This document shows positions 52,321 through 64,000 of a DNA stretch of 64,000 nt, in pieces (the first letter of the stretch is position 1; each line of letters begins with the position of its first letter). The DNA comes from Albula goreensis (taxonomy: Eukaryota; Chordata; Actinopteri; Albuliformes; Albulidae). Where the stretch lies: assembly GCA_022829145.1 (NCBI GenBank), contig CM040751.1:930001-994000 (forward strand). Reading direction: 5' to 3'. The translations under genes were made by a program, and so were the position numbers. The notes beneath the pieces were generated by a model. It searched no databases. It saw only the letters and a list, made by a program, of their open reading frames with translations, and was not told the origin of the DNA.

Positions 52321-52391
52321 ATGTCTCACCAGAGTGGAAATATCTCATACCCAGGTATGAGCCTGGCAAGAGATGACAAATCTTCACGTTG
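52321..52391 (+). other. Possible first exon, unrecognised
   Basis: ATG at 52321 with 23 open codons (MSHQSGNISYPGM...) ending at a good donor, TTG|GTGAGT. The best downstream acceptor (TTTCTAG at 52654) is followed by a hydrophobic frame (PCMLISASLAVTVFSALENS), but direct joining creates TGA, so either the partner exon is elsewhere or the pair is broken. Product unknown. Confidence 0.2.
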
Positions 52392-54097
52392 GTGAGTTTT
52401 TAGTTGAAATGTCTGAGCATACATAGCGGAGAAACTGCTTTTGGTTTTGGTAATGCATCACCATACAAACATGAGTAAATTTAATCTTTAATTGATTCGT
52501 GATTTCATGTTAAATAATCTGAAATGAACGTATAATTTAATATTTCACAGGTTCTATTTTACTGAGAAATGCATACCAGCGTTAGACTAATACTGTAGTT
52601 AGAGAATATTTTTATTTTATTCATTTTATTTGTGTCCATTTTTATGGTTTCTAGATGGCCCTGTATGCTTATTTCTGCCTCTCTTGCTGTCACTGTATTC
52701 AGTGCTTTGGAGAATAGCCTTCTCCTTTACAAATATCCTGGAGTCAGCTAGCATGTAGGCAGATTCACTTGAAAGTGGATGCTCTTCAATTCCATCTTCA
52801 CCACGTTTTGCTCACTGAAAAATACGGTAATACACCTATAGACCTTGTCATCTGATGTTATATCAGATGAACACAGCCAACGAGAGTTTGCTCAGAGAGA
52901 AAAGTGTAGGAATTTGAACAGCCATTTGAACAGCCGTCTAACAATGCAAACCAATTGTACAGTATCAGAAAATGTACAGAAAGTGACAGAATCCTCATCT
53001 TTGGAGCTTGAGAGTTGCAGTTGTGTTTGGCTAGATGTGCATTCGACTTACCATCAGTGTTGAACCTGGCACAAAGCATTATGGGTAAGTCCCATAGATT
53101 GTCACCGTTTGAAACCATTTTTTAGAATTTCCAAAATAAACAACTCCGAGATACAAAAGCCATATAAATTTCAAGCACAGATGAAAGAAGGCAGCCCTTT
53201 CTGAGGAATGCAATAAATAGTTTTCAGATTGAATATAGACTTTTACTACCCATCACTAATACTTTCACTGACATGTCCATTTTTAAACCTACATCATTGT
53301 GCAACACCATTTGTAACTTACAAATGCAATACATGGCTTGACAACATCAAGATGGGTCCAAACTAATACGTTTCTTGGTAAATAACTTTCATTTTTTTCT
53401 TACACTACCACAAACACATTATTTCCTTTTCCCATTTCTACAGTGTAGAGCATTTTCTTTTCTGAAATGAGAGTGAAAAATGTATTTCTTTCAGTATCAC
53501 AAACTTCTCCTGTTTCTGCAGTATTCATAGTTCTGAGGTTCTACAGTATTTCATTCAGCTTAATGTCCATGATATACTATGAGAATATAGCATCACACAA
53601 AGTTAAATTAAGATAATGGTAAATGGGAAGGACAAAGAAAGTAACTGTTACCCTGCGCTGAATATAATTCTAATTACTTTTCACTTTATTTCAGGGCACA
53701 GAATAAGTAGAAAGTCACTGGGGGAGTTTTTAAATAGTTTTTGCAGGTTATGGTTATTTCATCTTTCAAAGATAAGCCTACTGTACTTAATATTCCATAT
53801 GTATTGATCTTCCCTTCAAATGATGACTTAAGTATTCAAGACCTTCATGGAAATCACAGTTATGATCTGTTAATAAAGATATGATTTACATTTATTAATC
53901 TAATTTGCACAAGGTGTGCATTATCAATGTATGATCTGATAATCTTGTGAATTGTCATATAGAAGTACTTTTTTAAGTTCCCTAGGTTACAGCTACCTCA
54001 TTGGCAAGTTTAACTCATACCCAACCTACAGACTTCCGGAATGTTCCTTGGCTACAGTCATAGCTACTACAAAGCATCTCTCACAGATTACAGAAGA

Positions 54098-56428
54098 ATG
54101 AAATATGTTGCGCTCATCCTTGTTCCATTTCGGCAGTGCAAGTGATTTCTTGATGAGATAATAGTAGACCTCCGTAACCTGTCAACGTATCAGAAGGATC
54201 TCAGCTTCAAATGTAGCACCATTGTTGCATTTCTAATCTGTCAAACGGTAAGGAGAGGAAGCAACACTCAGAGGTTTGACTCCGTGCTCATGTGCCATAT
54301 GTTTTCTCATTCCTTTCATCCATACAAATGTACAATAGAACACAAAAAATGCAGTAAAATACTAGTGCAATTTATATGATTTAAATATCAGATTAAAGTT
54401 TCCGGGAAAACATATTCTGTTGTGTAATAAAATATCAAAAGAAAGCATTATTAATACTTTCAATAATACTATTGTGTAAGGCCTATTTGTCAGTTGAATA
54501 GGGTTGTGGTTTTCATAATTGGTTCTGGTGCCCCACTATGTGTGCTGGTTTTTCCTGATGAGATTAAGGTACTTTCAGTGGCTAAGCTTGTTCAGTGCTG
54601 AGGCACATGTAAATTGCTAGCAATAACATTCCCCATACTGGGATTAAAAAGAAATAATTTGCGCTCACTGTGTTTTTCTTCCTTTGCGTGACTCCTATGG
54701 TACATACAAATGCTGAAGAATGTCCACTCAGCAGTAATGCACAAGTGTAAAAGTACATATTGAGGTTCCATTGAGGTGTGGTTGACAAAGTAAACATAAA
54801 CACCAATTGTACAATTGTACTGGCTTTAATACAATGCAGTGCTATTTTCTTCAAGGAAACAGATAATTGAATAAGGTCTTCAAAGAGTCTTTTTAGCAAG
54901 TGAGTCTTTTTTCAGCTGAACTTTTCCTGTACATCCTTCCACAGGCAGTGGAAACCTTTTACATGAAAAATCATGTAAGTTGTGCTCTGTCGTGTTAGAT
55001 ATTTTTCCCCTTTGTCTGGTGCTACTGTACATCTCTGTATACAACGGATTATTGCAGTATGAGCACTGGTGATTGAATTGTGTTTACCTTTAACAATTTT
55101 CATAAATCCCCCATTTGATGTTATTGGTTGTCTTACAAGGTAATATGCCAAGATTGTTGAATGAAATTTGAATGTCAGTTTTTCTGGAAATAGCAGAACT
55201 CTGTGATATCACTGTACAGAAAAAAATATTAAATCGTCTGTACCGCCTGCAGCTGTGTGCTAACTGAAGGGGGAATATTATCGTTGTTTTCCGGTATCAG
55301 TGGTTTGCTTAAATGTCAAGAGAAATTTGTTGTTATGGTTGGTTAAACAGATAGAAGGCTGAAAGTAAGGCACAATAATGCATGATGGATGACTGAACAA
55401 GAGAGCGTGCACAGAACAATGTATTCTGCAAAATAATCTTATTTATTGATAGAATTTAATAGTAGCGAGGGAACAACGCACAAACGCCTTCTTCACGCAA
55501 TTATGTACAATCACGGTACTCGTGATAATCATGATATTTGCTTCATCGTAATTTGAAATTGACTTGCTACATCAGTTATTTGACCGACTTCTACACGATG
55601 CTGCATCAGCAGGTAGCTAAGGTACAGTTGGTGAAAAGGAACAATTATAGTCTGTCATCAGACCTCTTCAGCCATTCCAGTACATATGTACACTACCTTG
55701 GAGCGAACATCTGAATAAAGAAAATAGCTGTGTGATCTAATGGGGTTTATTAGTTTTGGTGAAAATACCATGTATGAGATCTTTATTGATGACTATGAGT
55801 GAGGATCTCAGTTTAACATCTCACCCTAAAGATCGGACAGACAATACGAATACAAGAACAGGTTTTTTTACTATTGTTTTTTTGCATGAGCTCAGTTTAT
55901 CTCTAAATCATAGACTGCCAGTCATATTAATTGTATTGGTAAAGTTATATAAATGCTTAATGAATATGCCTTGTCAATATACTCAGAGCATTCATACAAC
56001 TTAAAGACTCATTATGTTTTAAAAGATAATAAAAACAACTATTGAGGGGATATTCCCCCTGAAAGCCTGTGTGCTACATTTCTTTAATTGTTTCTGTACC
56101 TTTCTTTGACAGTAATTGCTTGTATTGAACATAATTATGATTGTACATTGCAGAATTTCTTCTTTTTTTTACTTGTAACAAATTGGTAGATATCAAAAAA
56201 ATTCCATTCCTAAAATCATCTTCAAATATGACCATTCCAAAAAAAGTCACAGAAAAGCATTTTTTAAACATTTCATGTGAGCTAAATAAATGTTTTTTTT
56301 TCTCTCTTGTGTACAGGAAGAGGTTGAATGCCTTGAAAAAAAAGTTAAAAGAAAAGAACTGCAATAGAACAAAATCATCCAAGAAAGTCATTGCATACAC
56401 TCGATATTTCCAGAACAGTGTCCCATAA
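54098..56428 (+). pseudogene. Possible short-chain helical cytokine (IL-5-position), probably broken
   Basis: Exon 1 (54098-54247) starts ATGAAATATGTT, has a short hydrophobic leader, then FLDEIIVDLRNLSTYQKDL like a cytokine A helix, and ends in phase 0 at ACG|GTAAGG. Codon 16 is TGA. A 30-base phase 0/0 exon (54945-54974, AVETFYMKNH) follows between CCACAG and GTAAGT, similar to the short second exons of IL5. A helical block at 55220 (KKILNRLYRLQLCAN) ends in a stop. The last block (about 56318-56428) reads RLNALKKKLKEKNC and ends YFQNSVP. Position is head-to-head with the rad50 5' end, as IL5 is in mammals. Family and exon chain are inferred, and exon 3 is not secure. Confidence 0.3.
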
Positions 56429-56429
56429 T

Positions 56430-59400
56430 GTATGATTTTAAAATGATGTTTCATATTTATTGAAATATTTCTTTGTTACAATGTCATTGTGTTGACTTTT
56501 AAATGGTTAAATTGTAAAATATAAAACACTGGAAATGTATTTATACGTCTTTAGATGGCTGTTTGAATGTGATTGAAACCCTGGACCTTGAAAATGGTTT
56601 TTTAAGGGATTGACGGATTTTATTTTCCAGACAATTTAAGTTCCCACATTGACTCTTCTGTATGTTTTTAGCTATACACTCTTAGAAAAACAGGTTCAAT
56701 GAGGATTCCTTTTTTGTTCCGCTGGAGGAACACTTAAAGGTTCTTCTTCTATTTGGATATTGCCCAAGTGTTCTCTGTAGAACCTGTTTCTGAGGGTTAT
56801 ATATAAAAAAACGCCCCTCAAAGAAACCAGTATCTAAGAAGAATAGGGTTTTAGGGTTCCTCCAGCAGAACAAATGAAGAACCCTTATGGTGCTAGAAAG
56901 AACTTTTTTCTAAGAATGTACGTTATATCCTGTAGTTTGAAAAGGGTGTTGCGTGATTGATTCATGTCTGAAAGTTTAATTTCTGTGGAAATATTAGCAA
57001 TTGCACTGTAAATGTAAATATTCTGATTTCCTCTAACATGGTTCTCCACATGCCGTGACGTGCAGACAGTGCATACATGTTCTGACACACCTGCTTTTTA
57101 ATGAATTTTTCTCTATGTTAGATATGTTATCTGCCTTACAGATGCAAGAAGGCATCGAAGCAATGAAATAATACATATCAAATATTGCGAGGACAAAGGG
57201 AAGTGGTTAACAAGTCAAAATTATCTTAAATTTTAAATTTTGAATAGCAATTTCACTAATATTGTATTGCTGTTGATTTTATTATTTCATTATTTTGTCG
57301 CCGTGTGTGTGTGGAGGGGGAAGGGGAGCAAGGAAGCACATGGGAGAGCAGTAACTATAATGGAACAGCGTTACGGCAGGCCTGAGACTCTGGTCTAGCC
57401 TGTCAGCTGAGAGTCATGTCCGTCATCTATAATTCTTCCAGTCCTCTGTACCCTTCAGAGCCCTCTTCTCCTGCCACGTTTTATCTCCGCCACCATCTAG
57501 AGACCAGGCGCCAGCTGCTACGAGCCACCAGCCACCACCCGAATTCGATTTACTGGTAGCCCTAAATTTATATTGCCAACTTATGAAATTCATCAGGTTT
57601 GGGGGATATTTGCTTAGTATTGATTATGCGGGTGATTGATGGGACTGTCTCGCTGAGTCAGCCGTGGCACAGACGGCCCACAAGCGGGGGGCCTCGCTAC
57701 CCTCCGATGGACATCTCTCCGCAGCCGGTCCAGCGCCAGTCCGTGTGTTGTCCTTGCATCTTATGATTGTCCTTGTATGTCATCATGGGTTTGAAGTGGC
57801 AGCCAGCTTGCAGGGGATGGCGGTGGAGTGGCAGCTGTTTTTTTTTTCCCACTGGCTGTTTGACAACCCAAACCCCCCATCCCTACCTCAGCCATGAAGC
57901 GTTCCAGTGCCAAGCCACAAGAAGAAGCAGCTGCATAAGTGGGCAAGGAAAGAAGGCTCGTTTATACTTGGCATCCTGTTTTAGTGTGTTTGTGTGTTTG
58001 TATTCTACTGCTCTTTCCACAGGCAGCTCCTCTCCTTTCATCCAAACTCTCTCTTTCTCAGTTCCTCTTCTCCACACCCCTTACTGGCCTCCTCGGTGAA
58101 TATCCTGGCAGATATTCATGTGTTGTCTTGGCCTATCCTGAATGAGAGGGTACTCTTCTTCTTTGAAGTGTAATAAAGGAAGTACCTCATTAAGACGTTC
58201 AAAGGTCTACTGATTTGATTGCTTGGGAAAACCACAATCATTTGGTCCCCATGTCACATATTTCCTGGTCGCTTAGTGTGTGCCGCATGAAACTGAACGA
58301 TGCGCCTTTTCTGTTATTTGCATTCTACAAGCGGTCTGATATTTCTGTGTAAAATCTACACATGCAGATTCTCAACTTCTGCAGGACTTGCTTCCTGGGA
58401 TTCTTCTTCATAGCAAAATACTCCAAATTTTTTCCAAAAGTGGGTTGGTGGTATTAATCTCAATAGAGAGCATCTTGTATCTTAAATCCAAGGAACAGAG
58501 GTAAAGATGGAGAATTTTGTTCCTGGATATTTTATTGGATTCTTAATGCTATGTTCATGTTTGCACTTAATAATGTAATTATACACCAATTACTTATATG
58601 CCATTTAAAATGAAGATCAGACTACTATAAAATAATTAATTTAAGGACAAATTGCAATAAAAACAGTCTTCAACTGTGATTCATGGGCTTAGTAAATCAA
58701 TGTGAATGAGTGTCAGATCATGTAAATAATTGATCTGATTAAACCTTTATCATAGAGGTTATCCTGGGTCAATTAGCTCAAACGGATTAGAAAAGACTTT
58801 TTTTCATAGCCTATAAAAGGCCTAAACACGGCCTTGCGTTTAAGTTGGCCCTGTTCGCATATTCAAGCTACTAAACGGGCTAATCCAGTTATAGAGTGCA
58901 GAGCTAAAATATCTTAAACCACAGAGTTTCAGTTGTTTGCTGTTTGGATTCGAAGTGTTACTAGTACTGATTACCATGGTTAAAACCAACTATTATTTTG
59001 CCGTTCTCTGGGTACAGCTCTGTGTTTCACATTCGGGATTTACCTCTTCACTCTCCAAGATACACCCGAGCCTATTTTATCTTAAAAATGTAAGATACTG
59101 TTGTGAGAGCGTTTGCATCCCCTGACAACATAAGTAAAAGTAATTTTGAGGTAAACAAAATTTCAGATATAAAGACGAATGTTGTGTCGTTTCCCTTCCT
59201 TCCTGGCTCGAGAAAAATTGGACTCATTCATTTTGGTGCTTGGAAAGCCATTGCGCGCGTCCGTGAGTATATGCATTAGTGTCTCAAGCTCTTGGCAAAA
59301 CGCCTGGTGAGTCTCCGTCCAACACAGTGGCCTTTCAACTAAGGAATAAAGGCAACTATCAGCCTACCGATGCGTGGGCCACCTCCACTGTGTCCCCGTT

Positions 59401-62034
59401 ATTAAGATTAAAACATCAAGAGCATTCCAGAGGACGCAACCAAAGACACATCCTGTCCTCGCAAATAACAGAATATATTAATCTTGATCATAACTGGAAA
59501 ATTACGAAACAGTGTTGCGAGGTAATTTGTGACCGTACCAAAATGCAGTATGTGCCACTGCCTGTAGAAGGATACAGCATCGAAAGCATTTCAAATGAGG
59601 TTGCAACTATTTATTCAAATCCCTGTCTACATATAAATGTTGCAAATACTAGCGGTTCACACGGCTCTGCTGTGGCAAGGTTGCTGGTTGGATTATTTTC
59701 AAAGCTAACGTGACATGATTCGCTTTATCTGAGTATCTCTTTTATTTCTTTGGGGGAAAATAACATTTTCTCCTTTTTATGAAGGAAGAACAATGCTTGT
59801 ATAGTTTAAGTTGCTCCTCAGATCACTGTTCTCTTGTTTTTTCTTCACTTTATTGCATTTAAATAAGCTGGGGGCTACGTGTCTGCACTACACACGTTAT
59901 TTTATTTTTTTTTTTTTTGCCAAACTAAGTACATTACATATTAACAATAATACTAATTTCATGCTATAGTGATTCTCACTTTTTTGAGTGCTCTATATTT
60001 TACATGTCGCGTAATAAAGTATTGCTTTGCAAATTCGGTGACCGTATTGCTGGCGGCCCGTTGAAGGTTCAAGATTCAAGATGTGTAGTTTCTTGTGAAT
60101 AGGATTTGAGAGCAGCTCTTCACAACAGCGCCATGTCAGCACCATGTCAGCATCGAGAAGAGGTACCAATCCATTCAGAATCGGATGTTTTACTGCAGGG
60201 GTGAAATGAGGACAAAGTCCTTTGTATAATTATATCTGTTAAATCGATGTAGGCCTATTGCTTTGTCTGTCCCGAGGAAAACCAGGGCAATTTAATTTTC
60301 ACCATCATTTTTCGAGTTAAAATGAATTAAGACATGCTATTATTTCCATTTTGTAACTCCTTGGATTAAAATAGCTACTTTGTCCTTAAATAAGACTAAA
60401 ACGTATGCATTCCTTCCCGTGTGTTGCATCGATTTAAAAGACTGCTTGTCTCTAAAACAAGATGTGCCATGCACACCTCCACCATCAGATGGCGCCCTTC
60501 ACCCAAACACCCCGACATTGGGCGTTTTATCAATTGTAAAATGAGCAATGAAATGACGGATTGGATAGAACACTCTTCGATTACACATGTGGACTCCTGG
60601 AGGGGGAAAACCTAACGGACTCGTAAAACCATTAGTCCAAGATAAGATTAGATTGAAATTCAGTGCATGCCCTCATTCAGTGGCACTATATGCTAATCAG
60701 CACTGTACTCTTGAAGAGCGCTCTGTTCTAACCAAGGGTCAACGCACTGCTAAGACAGCAGGGAAACGATCCGTTGCCAGGGACGTCAGCGTCAGCAACA
60801 AGTCCATCCCAGAGTCAGAGAGAGAGAGAGCGAGCGGGTTCAAATAAAACTGGTTCATTATATTCCAAGCATAAAGCAGACACATTGTGCGGCATTCCGC
60901 TCTGGACGAACGGGTACAGGCAGGAACTAGCTAAATGCGGAAAGTATTTAGAAAAATGAGAGCCAAAAACTAAATCGGCATGGCGTTTATGCTATGAAGA
61001 GCGGAGGCTTCCTTTTCATGTCGCAGTTAGTTTTTTTTTTTCCACCCCTTTCTCGTGCTATTCATCAGCAACCAAGGAAAAGAATGTTCGGTTGTCTCGA
61101 CAGGTTTGATTGTACAAAGGCATACATGCACACGCACAGCCGTTTGATACTCAGCTGGCACAAAACGTAATTTATTTGAAATCACGCCGTCTCCTGCGTG
61201 TCCATACATAATCAAAAGATTTCGAAATTAAGTGGCTCAATTGATGATGCCAGTGTTATGAATATGCTGACAGTGAGCACACCTATTCACGTGCTTGACC
61301 ATCTGTGGTTGTGCAGTCTTTATTAAAACTAACTTTCTCCGTCGTCTACATGTGTGTTTTGCTGTTTTGCCCCCCTTCGTTGACCTACATATTAAAGCAT
61401 GTGAACGTATCCCCTTCCTGTTTCAATAAACCACCAATTAGCGAACTATTTCATGAGCGAGGCCTCTCTTTGAAGATTCTGTAACGAGCTGCATTCACTG
61501 CTATTGTCAAATATATGACAGAAACATACATAATTAGTAAGGCGGCGTTTTGATTGTGACACAAGGTCGGACCATTAGGCCGTGAGAATACAGATGAGCC
61601 ATGTGATGTAGCTTATATCGACTTTGGGAAGCCCAACATAAAACCAACACAGTGCATAGTGTACATCTGTAAGAACAGAGTCACTGATACCAAAATCCAA
61701 TCAGCAGTGTGTGATTTTAAGAACCAGTCAAATGAGACATTGGCACGATAGCCCACTAACCCACGTTCAAAAGTGATATAAACGAATATTTTGTGTTGCG
61801 AAAGAATCCTTTTATTCAGTTAGGTCAAACGCCAAAGAATACATTAGTCTAAATCTAAAAACAAAACCTCCTAATCCTTTACAATAGTGATTTTATACTG
61901 TTGAATAGAGAATTTAACATAGTATACTAGTCACTCTCGCTAGTGTGCTCTCCAGAGCACGTACAACAGAATTTATTAAATCATTAACTTATATAAAATA
62001 CACATTTTTCAAGTAAAATAAGCTCATCAGGTAT
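56430..62034. other. Gene-poor region
   Basis: No convincing exon. It holds one inverted-repeat element (56677-56918), scattered AT-rich DNA with homeodomain-like TAATTA/ATTGATC motifs near 58680-58790, and a 144-codon open frame at 59279-59713 that I do not recognise and do not accept as a gene. It may contain distal regulatory DNA of the gene starting at 62 kb. Confidence 0.45.
56677..56918. mobile_element. Palindromic MITE
   Basis: Ends 'cactcttagaaaaacaggtt' and, inverted, 'cattcttagaaaaaagttct' are flanked by TA on both sides. The interior also folds back: 'ggttcctccagcag' pairs with 'ccgctggaggaac'. No coding content. This is a common fish short DNA transposon type. Confidence 0.65.
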
Positions 62035-62151
62035 TTGTCTGAGATGCGCGAGGGACAGAGAGCGTCTCAACGCGCACGAGAAAGGTTTGACGGATATCCC
62101 TGGCGCGAGGACACACCCTCCTATCTCGCTACCACATTTTCACTCAGCGCT

Positions 62152-62195
<44 letters not shown>

Positions 62196-62810
62196 TACAC
62201 ACACACACTGCTTCCCCCTCAGAGTGTACCTACTGCCAGGCGACTCACCACCTCTCGGGGATTCTTTGGGCAGCGCCGTGCACGGCGTAACCTACAGAGT
62301 GCAAGGAGTAACGCAGAAGGGTAAGCGAGAGAAAGAAAGTCTGTGGCAGGGAGAGAGAGCGAGAGAGGGGGAGAGAGAGAGAGTAATTGGGATGAGAGCT
62401 CAAGTCAGTGAGCCAGCAGGTCGGACAATCAAAGCTTCTTAACGGCTGCTGGAGGGAAAGAAGGGGGGTCGTGTTTTTGCCCAACACGTTCACCCACCCT
62501 GGACAGCCCAACAAGAGAGGGAGAATCGGGGGACGGGGGAGAGGGTGGGGAGGTGGGGGCACCTGACAGACCATATTTACCCACATATGCGCTCTGTCAC
62601 TCAAAGCCCGTCGGGATGAACAAGTCTTCAGAAAGCTGAGGACGGCGGAGCAGGAGTGGGGTAAAAGGGAGTAAAACACGCGAGTGACCCCGCAGCGCAA
62701 GCACTTGAAGTCAAATGTCCCGAGAGGGAGAGACGGAGAAAGACGAGGAGGAGGGGCAAGCCTGGAGGGGCACCAGGAGGAGAGATACCGGGAGCACGGC
62801 GAGGACAGCG
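62030..62810 (+). promoter_or_regulatory. GC-rich promoter and 5'UTR region
   Basis: A CpG-containing stretch, purine-rich (GA/GAGAGG tracts) and holding a CA microsatellite at 62155-62192, leads directly into the signal-peptide exon at 62811. An in-frame upstream ATG occurs at 62715 but in poor context (C at -3). Confidence 0.45.
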
Positions 62811-62879
62811 ATGACGGACCGGGGAAAGGGACAGCAGTGGCCCATGGTTTTCCTAGTCGCGTTCGCCCTGCAGGTTCAG
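62811..62879 (+). CDS. First coding exon of a secreted or membrane protein (partial gene)
   Basis: ATG at 62811 (G at -3) opens 23 codons: a basic start (MTDRGKGQQWP) and then a hydrophobic core (MVFLVAFALQVQ), the form of a signal peptide. The exon ends in phase 0 at GTTCAG|GTAAGC. The long GC-rich, CpG-containing leader and the lack of further exons to 64000 suggest a large first intron. Which gene this is cannot be decided from 23 residues. If translation begins at the in-frame ATG at 62715, 32 charged residues would precede it, which fits a signal peptide less well. Confidence 0.5.
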
Positions 62880-64000
62880 GTAAGCCGCCGATTAAGCGCT
62901 ATTTTCAGAGCGCTGTTTAACCCCACCGTGGCTTGGTTTTTATAGTTGATGTGTTCCTGCCTCGTTACAAAAATACAGACTCCAAAATTTCTCTCTATTG
63001 TGTGAAGATATGTCCTGACTGCATGTATATCTCCGCCACCTGTTGTCTCATTGCTGTTGTATGGCAATTGTGCGCTGGACACTTGTTGCTCTCTGCGGTC
63101 GATTTCCTTTTGTTTTGCACAAAACCGATGGTGCAAAGTATTGTCAAGTATTTGGAAAAAGATAGAAGGAAAGGCTGCGAGTACATAAAATCTCAACATA
63201 GTTTAAATTGCTCTGTTTTTCCCAGGCGGTGGAGCTGGGACTGCGGTCAAGTCATTGTTTAAACTGTAATGGGAGGAATAGAAAATAAACATGGGAAAGA
63301 GCAAAGCACGGTCGCACTGTCTGTGATATTGTGTGCAGTAGAGAGGGCTTTTGTTTATTAGTTAGCAGAACTGATAACAAACCTATTGTAGGGATAGGGG
63401 AAGACAAACACGTCAATGTCGTGTGAAGGGAGAGAGTGCCGAGCGAAGGAGAGAACTGGGTTTTATTCTTTTTGTTTGCACAGAGCGGACCAGTTTCAGA
63501 TAGTTAAGTTGTGTGTGTGAGAACATTGTATCTACTTGTGATTGTGTGTGCGTGTGGGAGTGTGTGTGCGTTGCACACTCTGTCACTGTTGCACTGGTTT
63601 TTTGACTCTAACACACTGATCCGTTATACGGAATCAATCTTAATAATGCCCGTCATGACTGCGCCCTCGCCTCCTCTCCCCGGGCGCGTTAGTGAACCAG
63701 CCAAATTATCTGGCCAGGGGCCAGACTTCTAGTTTATGTAAGTGCATTATTCTCCATGCAGCTGTGCAAATTCACATTGCATCCATGTCAGGTAAGAAGA
63801 CACAGTCACAATAACACATTATTATACAATTTATATAAGATATGCATTCATGCATATAAGATAACTGTCTATGTTTGTATGAAATTCCCTTCCTGACATT
63901 TTCATTTCTGTATTCTTTTGGAGACACGATGTTTAGTTGCTGGTTAAAAACAGTAACCTCACAGTGATATTTTCAAATTGAGAATTTGTCTTCACTTCTT
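62880..64000. other. Intron of the 62.8 kb gene, nothing further seen
   Basis: Open frames here are short and lack splice signals. GT-rich stretch near 63510-63570. No exon, RNA gene or repeat could be supported. Confidence 0.4.

Noticed and set aside
54143-54145. TGA in the cytokine-like exon as a selenocysteine codon
   Set aside because: No SECIS-like context was identified and no cytokine of this class is known to use selenocysteine. A nonsense change or frame lesion is simpler.
59279-59713. 144-codon open frame on the + strand
   Set aside because: It begins at GTG, has no splice signals, domain or signal peptide that I recognise, and lies in AT-rich gene-poor DNA. A chance frame is the simplest reading.

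Overview
This window reads as nuclear DNA of a ray-finned (teleost-type) fish. Genes are split by GT-AG introns. There are long CA/GT microsatellites, intronic minisatellites, tRNA-derived SINEs, a Tc1 transposon of the fish type, and several short inverted-repeat DNA transposons. The coding sequences are clearly vertebrate. No bacterial operons, rRNA, CRISPR or viral genes were seen.

Layout. (1) 3.2-19.0 kb, + strand: itpkc, inositol-trisphosphate 3-kinase C, with seven coding exons and a candidate GC-rich alternative first exon at 9.88 kb. (2) 22.3-24.8 kb, - strand: actmap (C19orf54), actin maturation protease, six exons, convergent with itpkc. (3) 26.9-30.0 kb, + strand: snrpa (U1A), six coding exons, head-to-head with actmap. 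Its 3'UTR carries three evenly spaced U1A-binding boxes. The neighbourhood ITPKC-ACTMAP-SNRPA matches human 19q13.2. All three genes are open through every exon. (4) 31.4-36.5 kb: repeats, namely a dead Tc1 copy, a Tigger-like remnant and a SINE. (5) 36.6-56.4 kb: apparent relic of a Th2-cytokine/RAD50 locus. A multi-exon rad50 pseudogene lies on the - strand (39.7-51.4 kb). Just beyond its 3' end, on the same strand, is a decayed IL-4/13-like gene (36.6-37.3 kb). Head-to-head with its 5' end is a second possible short-chain cytokine (54.1-56.4 kb). This mirrors the mammalian order IL5-RAD50-IL13/IL4. The rad50 copy has a 5-bp deletion in the ATP-binding loop, frameshifts in and around the zinc hook, and missing exons. 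(6) 56.4-62.0 kb: gene-poor, with one inverted-repeat element. (7) 62.0-64.0 kb: GC-rich 5' region and signal-peptide exon of a gene that leaves the window.

How it fits together. itpkc converts Ins(1,4,5)P3 to InsP4 at the actin/calcium interface. actmap trims actin N-termini. snrpa is a U1 snRNP component that feeds back on its own mRNA 3' end. The rad50/cytokine block looks like a degenerating duplicate of an immune locus. Duplication by whole-genome duplication is inference; the lesions are read directly from the sequence. The three intact genes nearby argue against general sequencing error.
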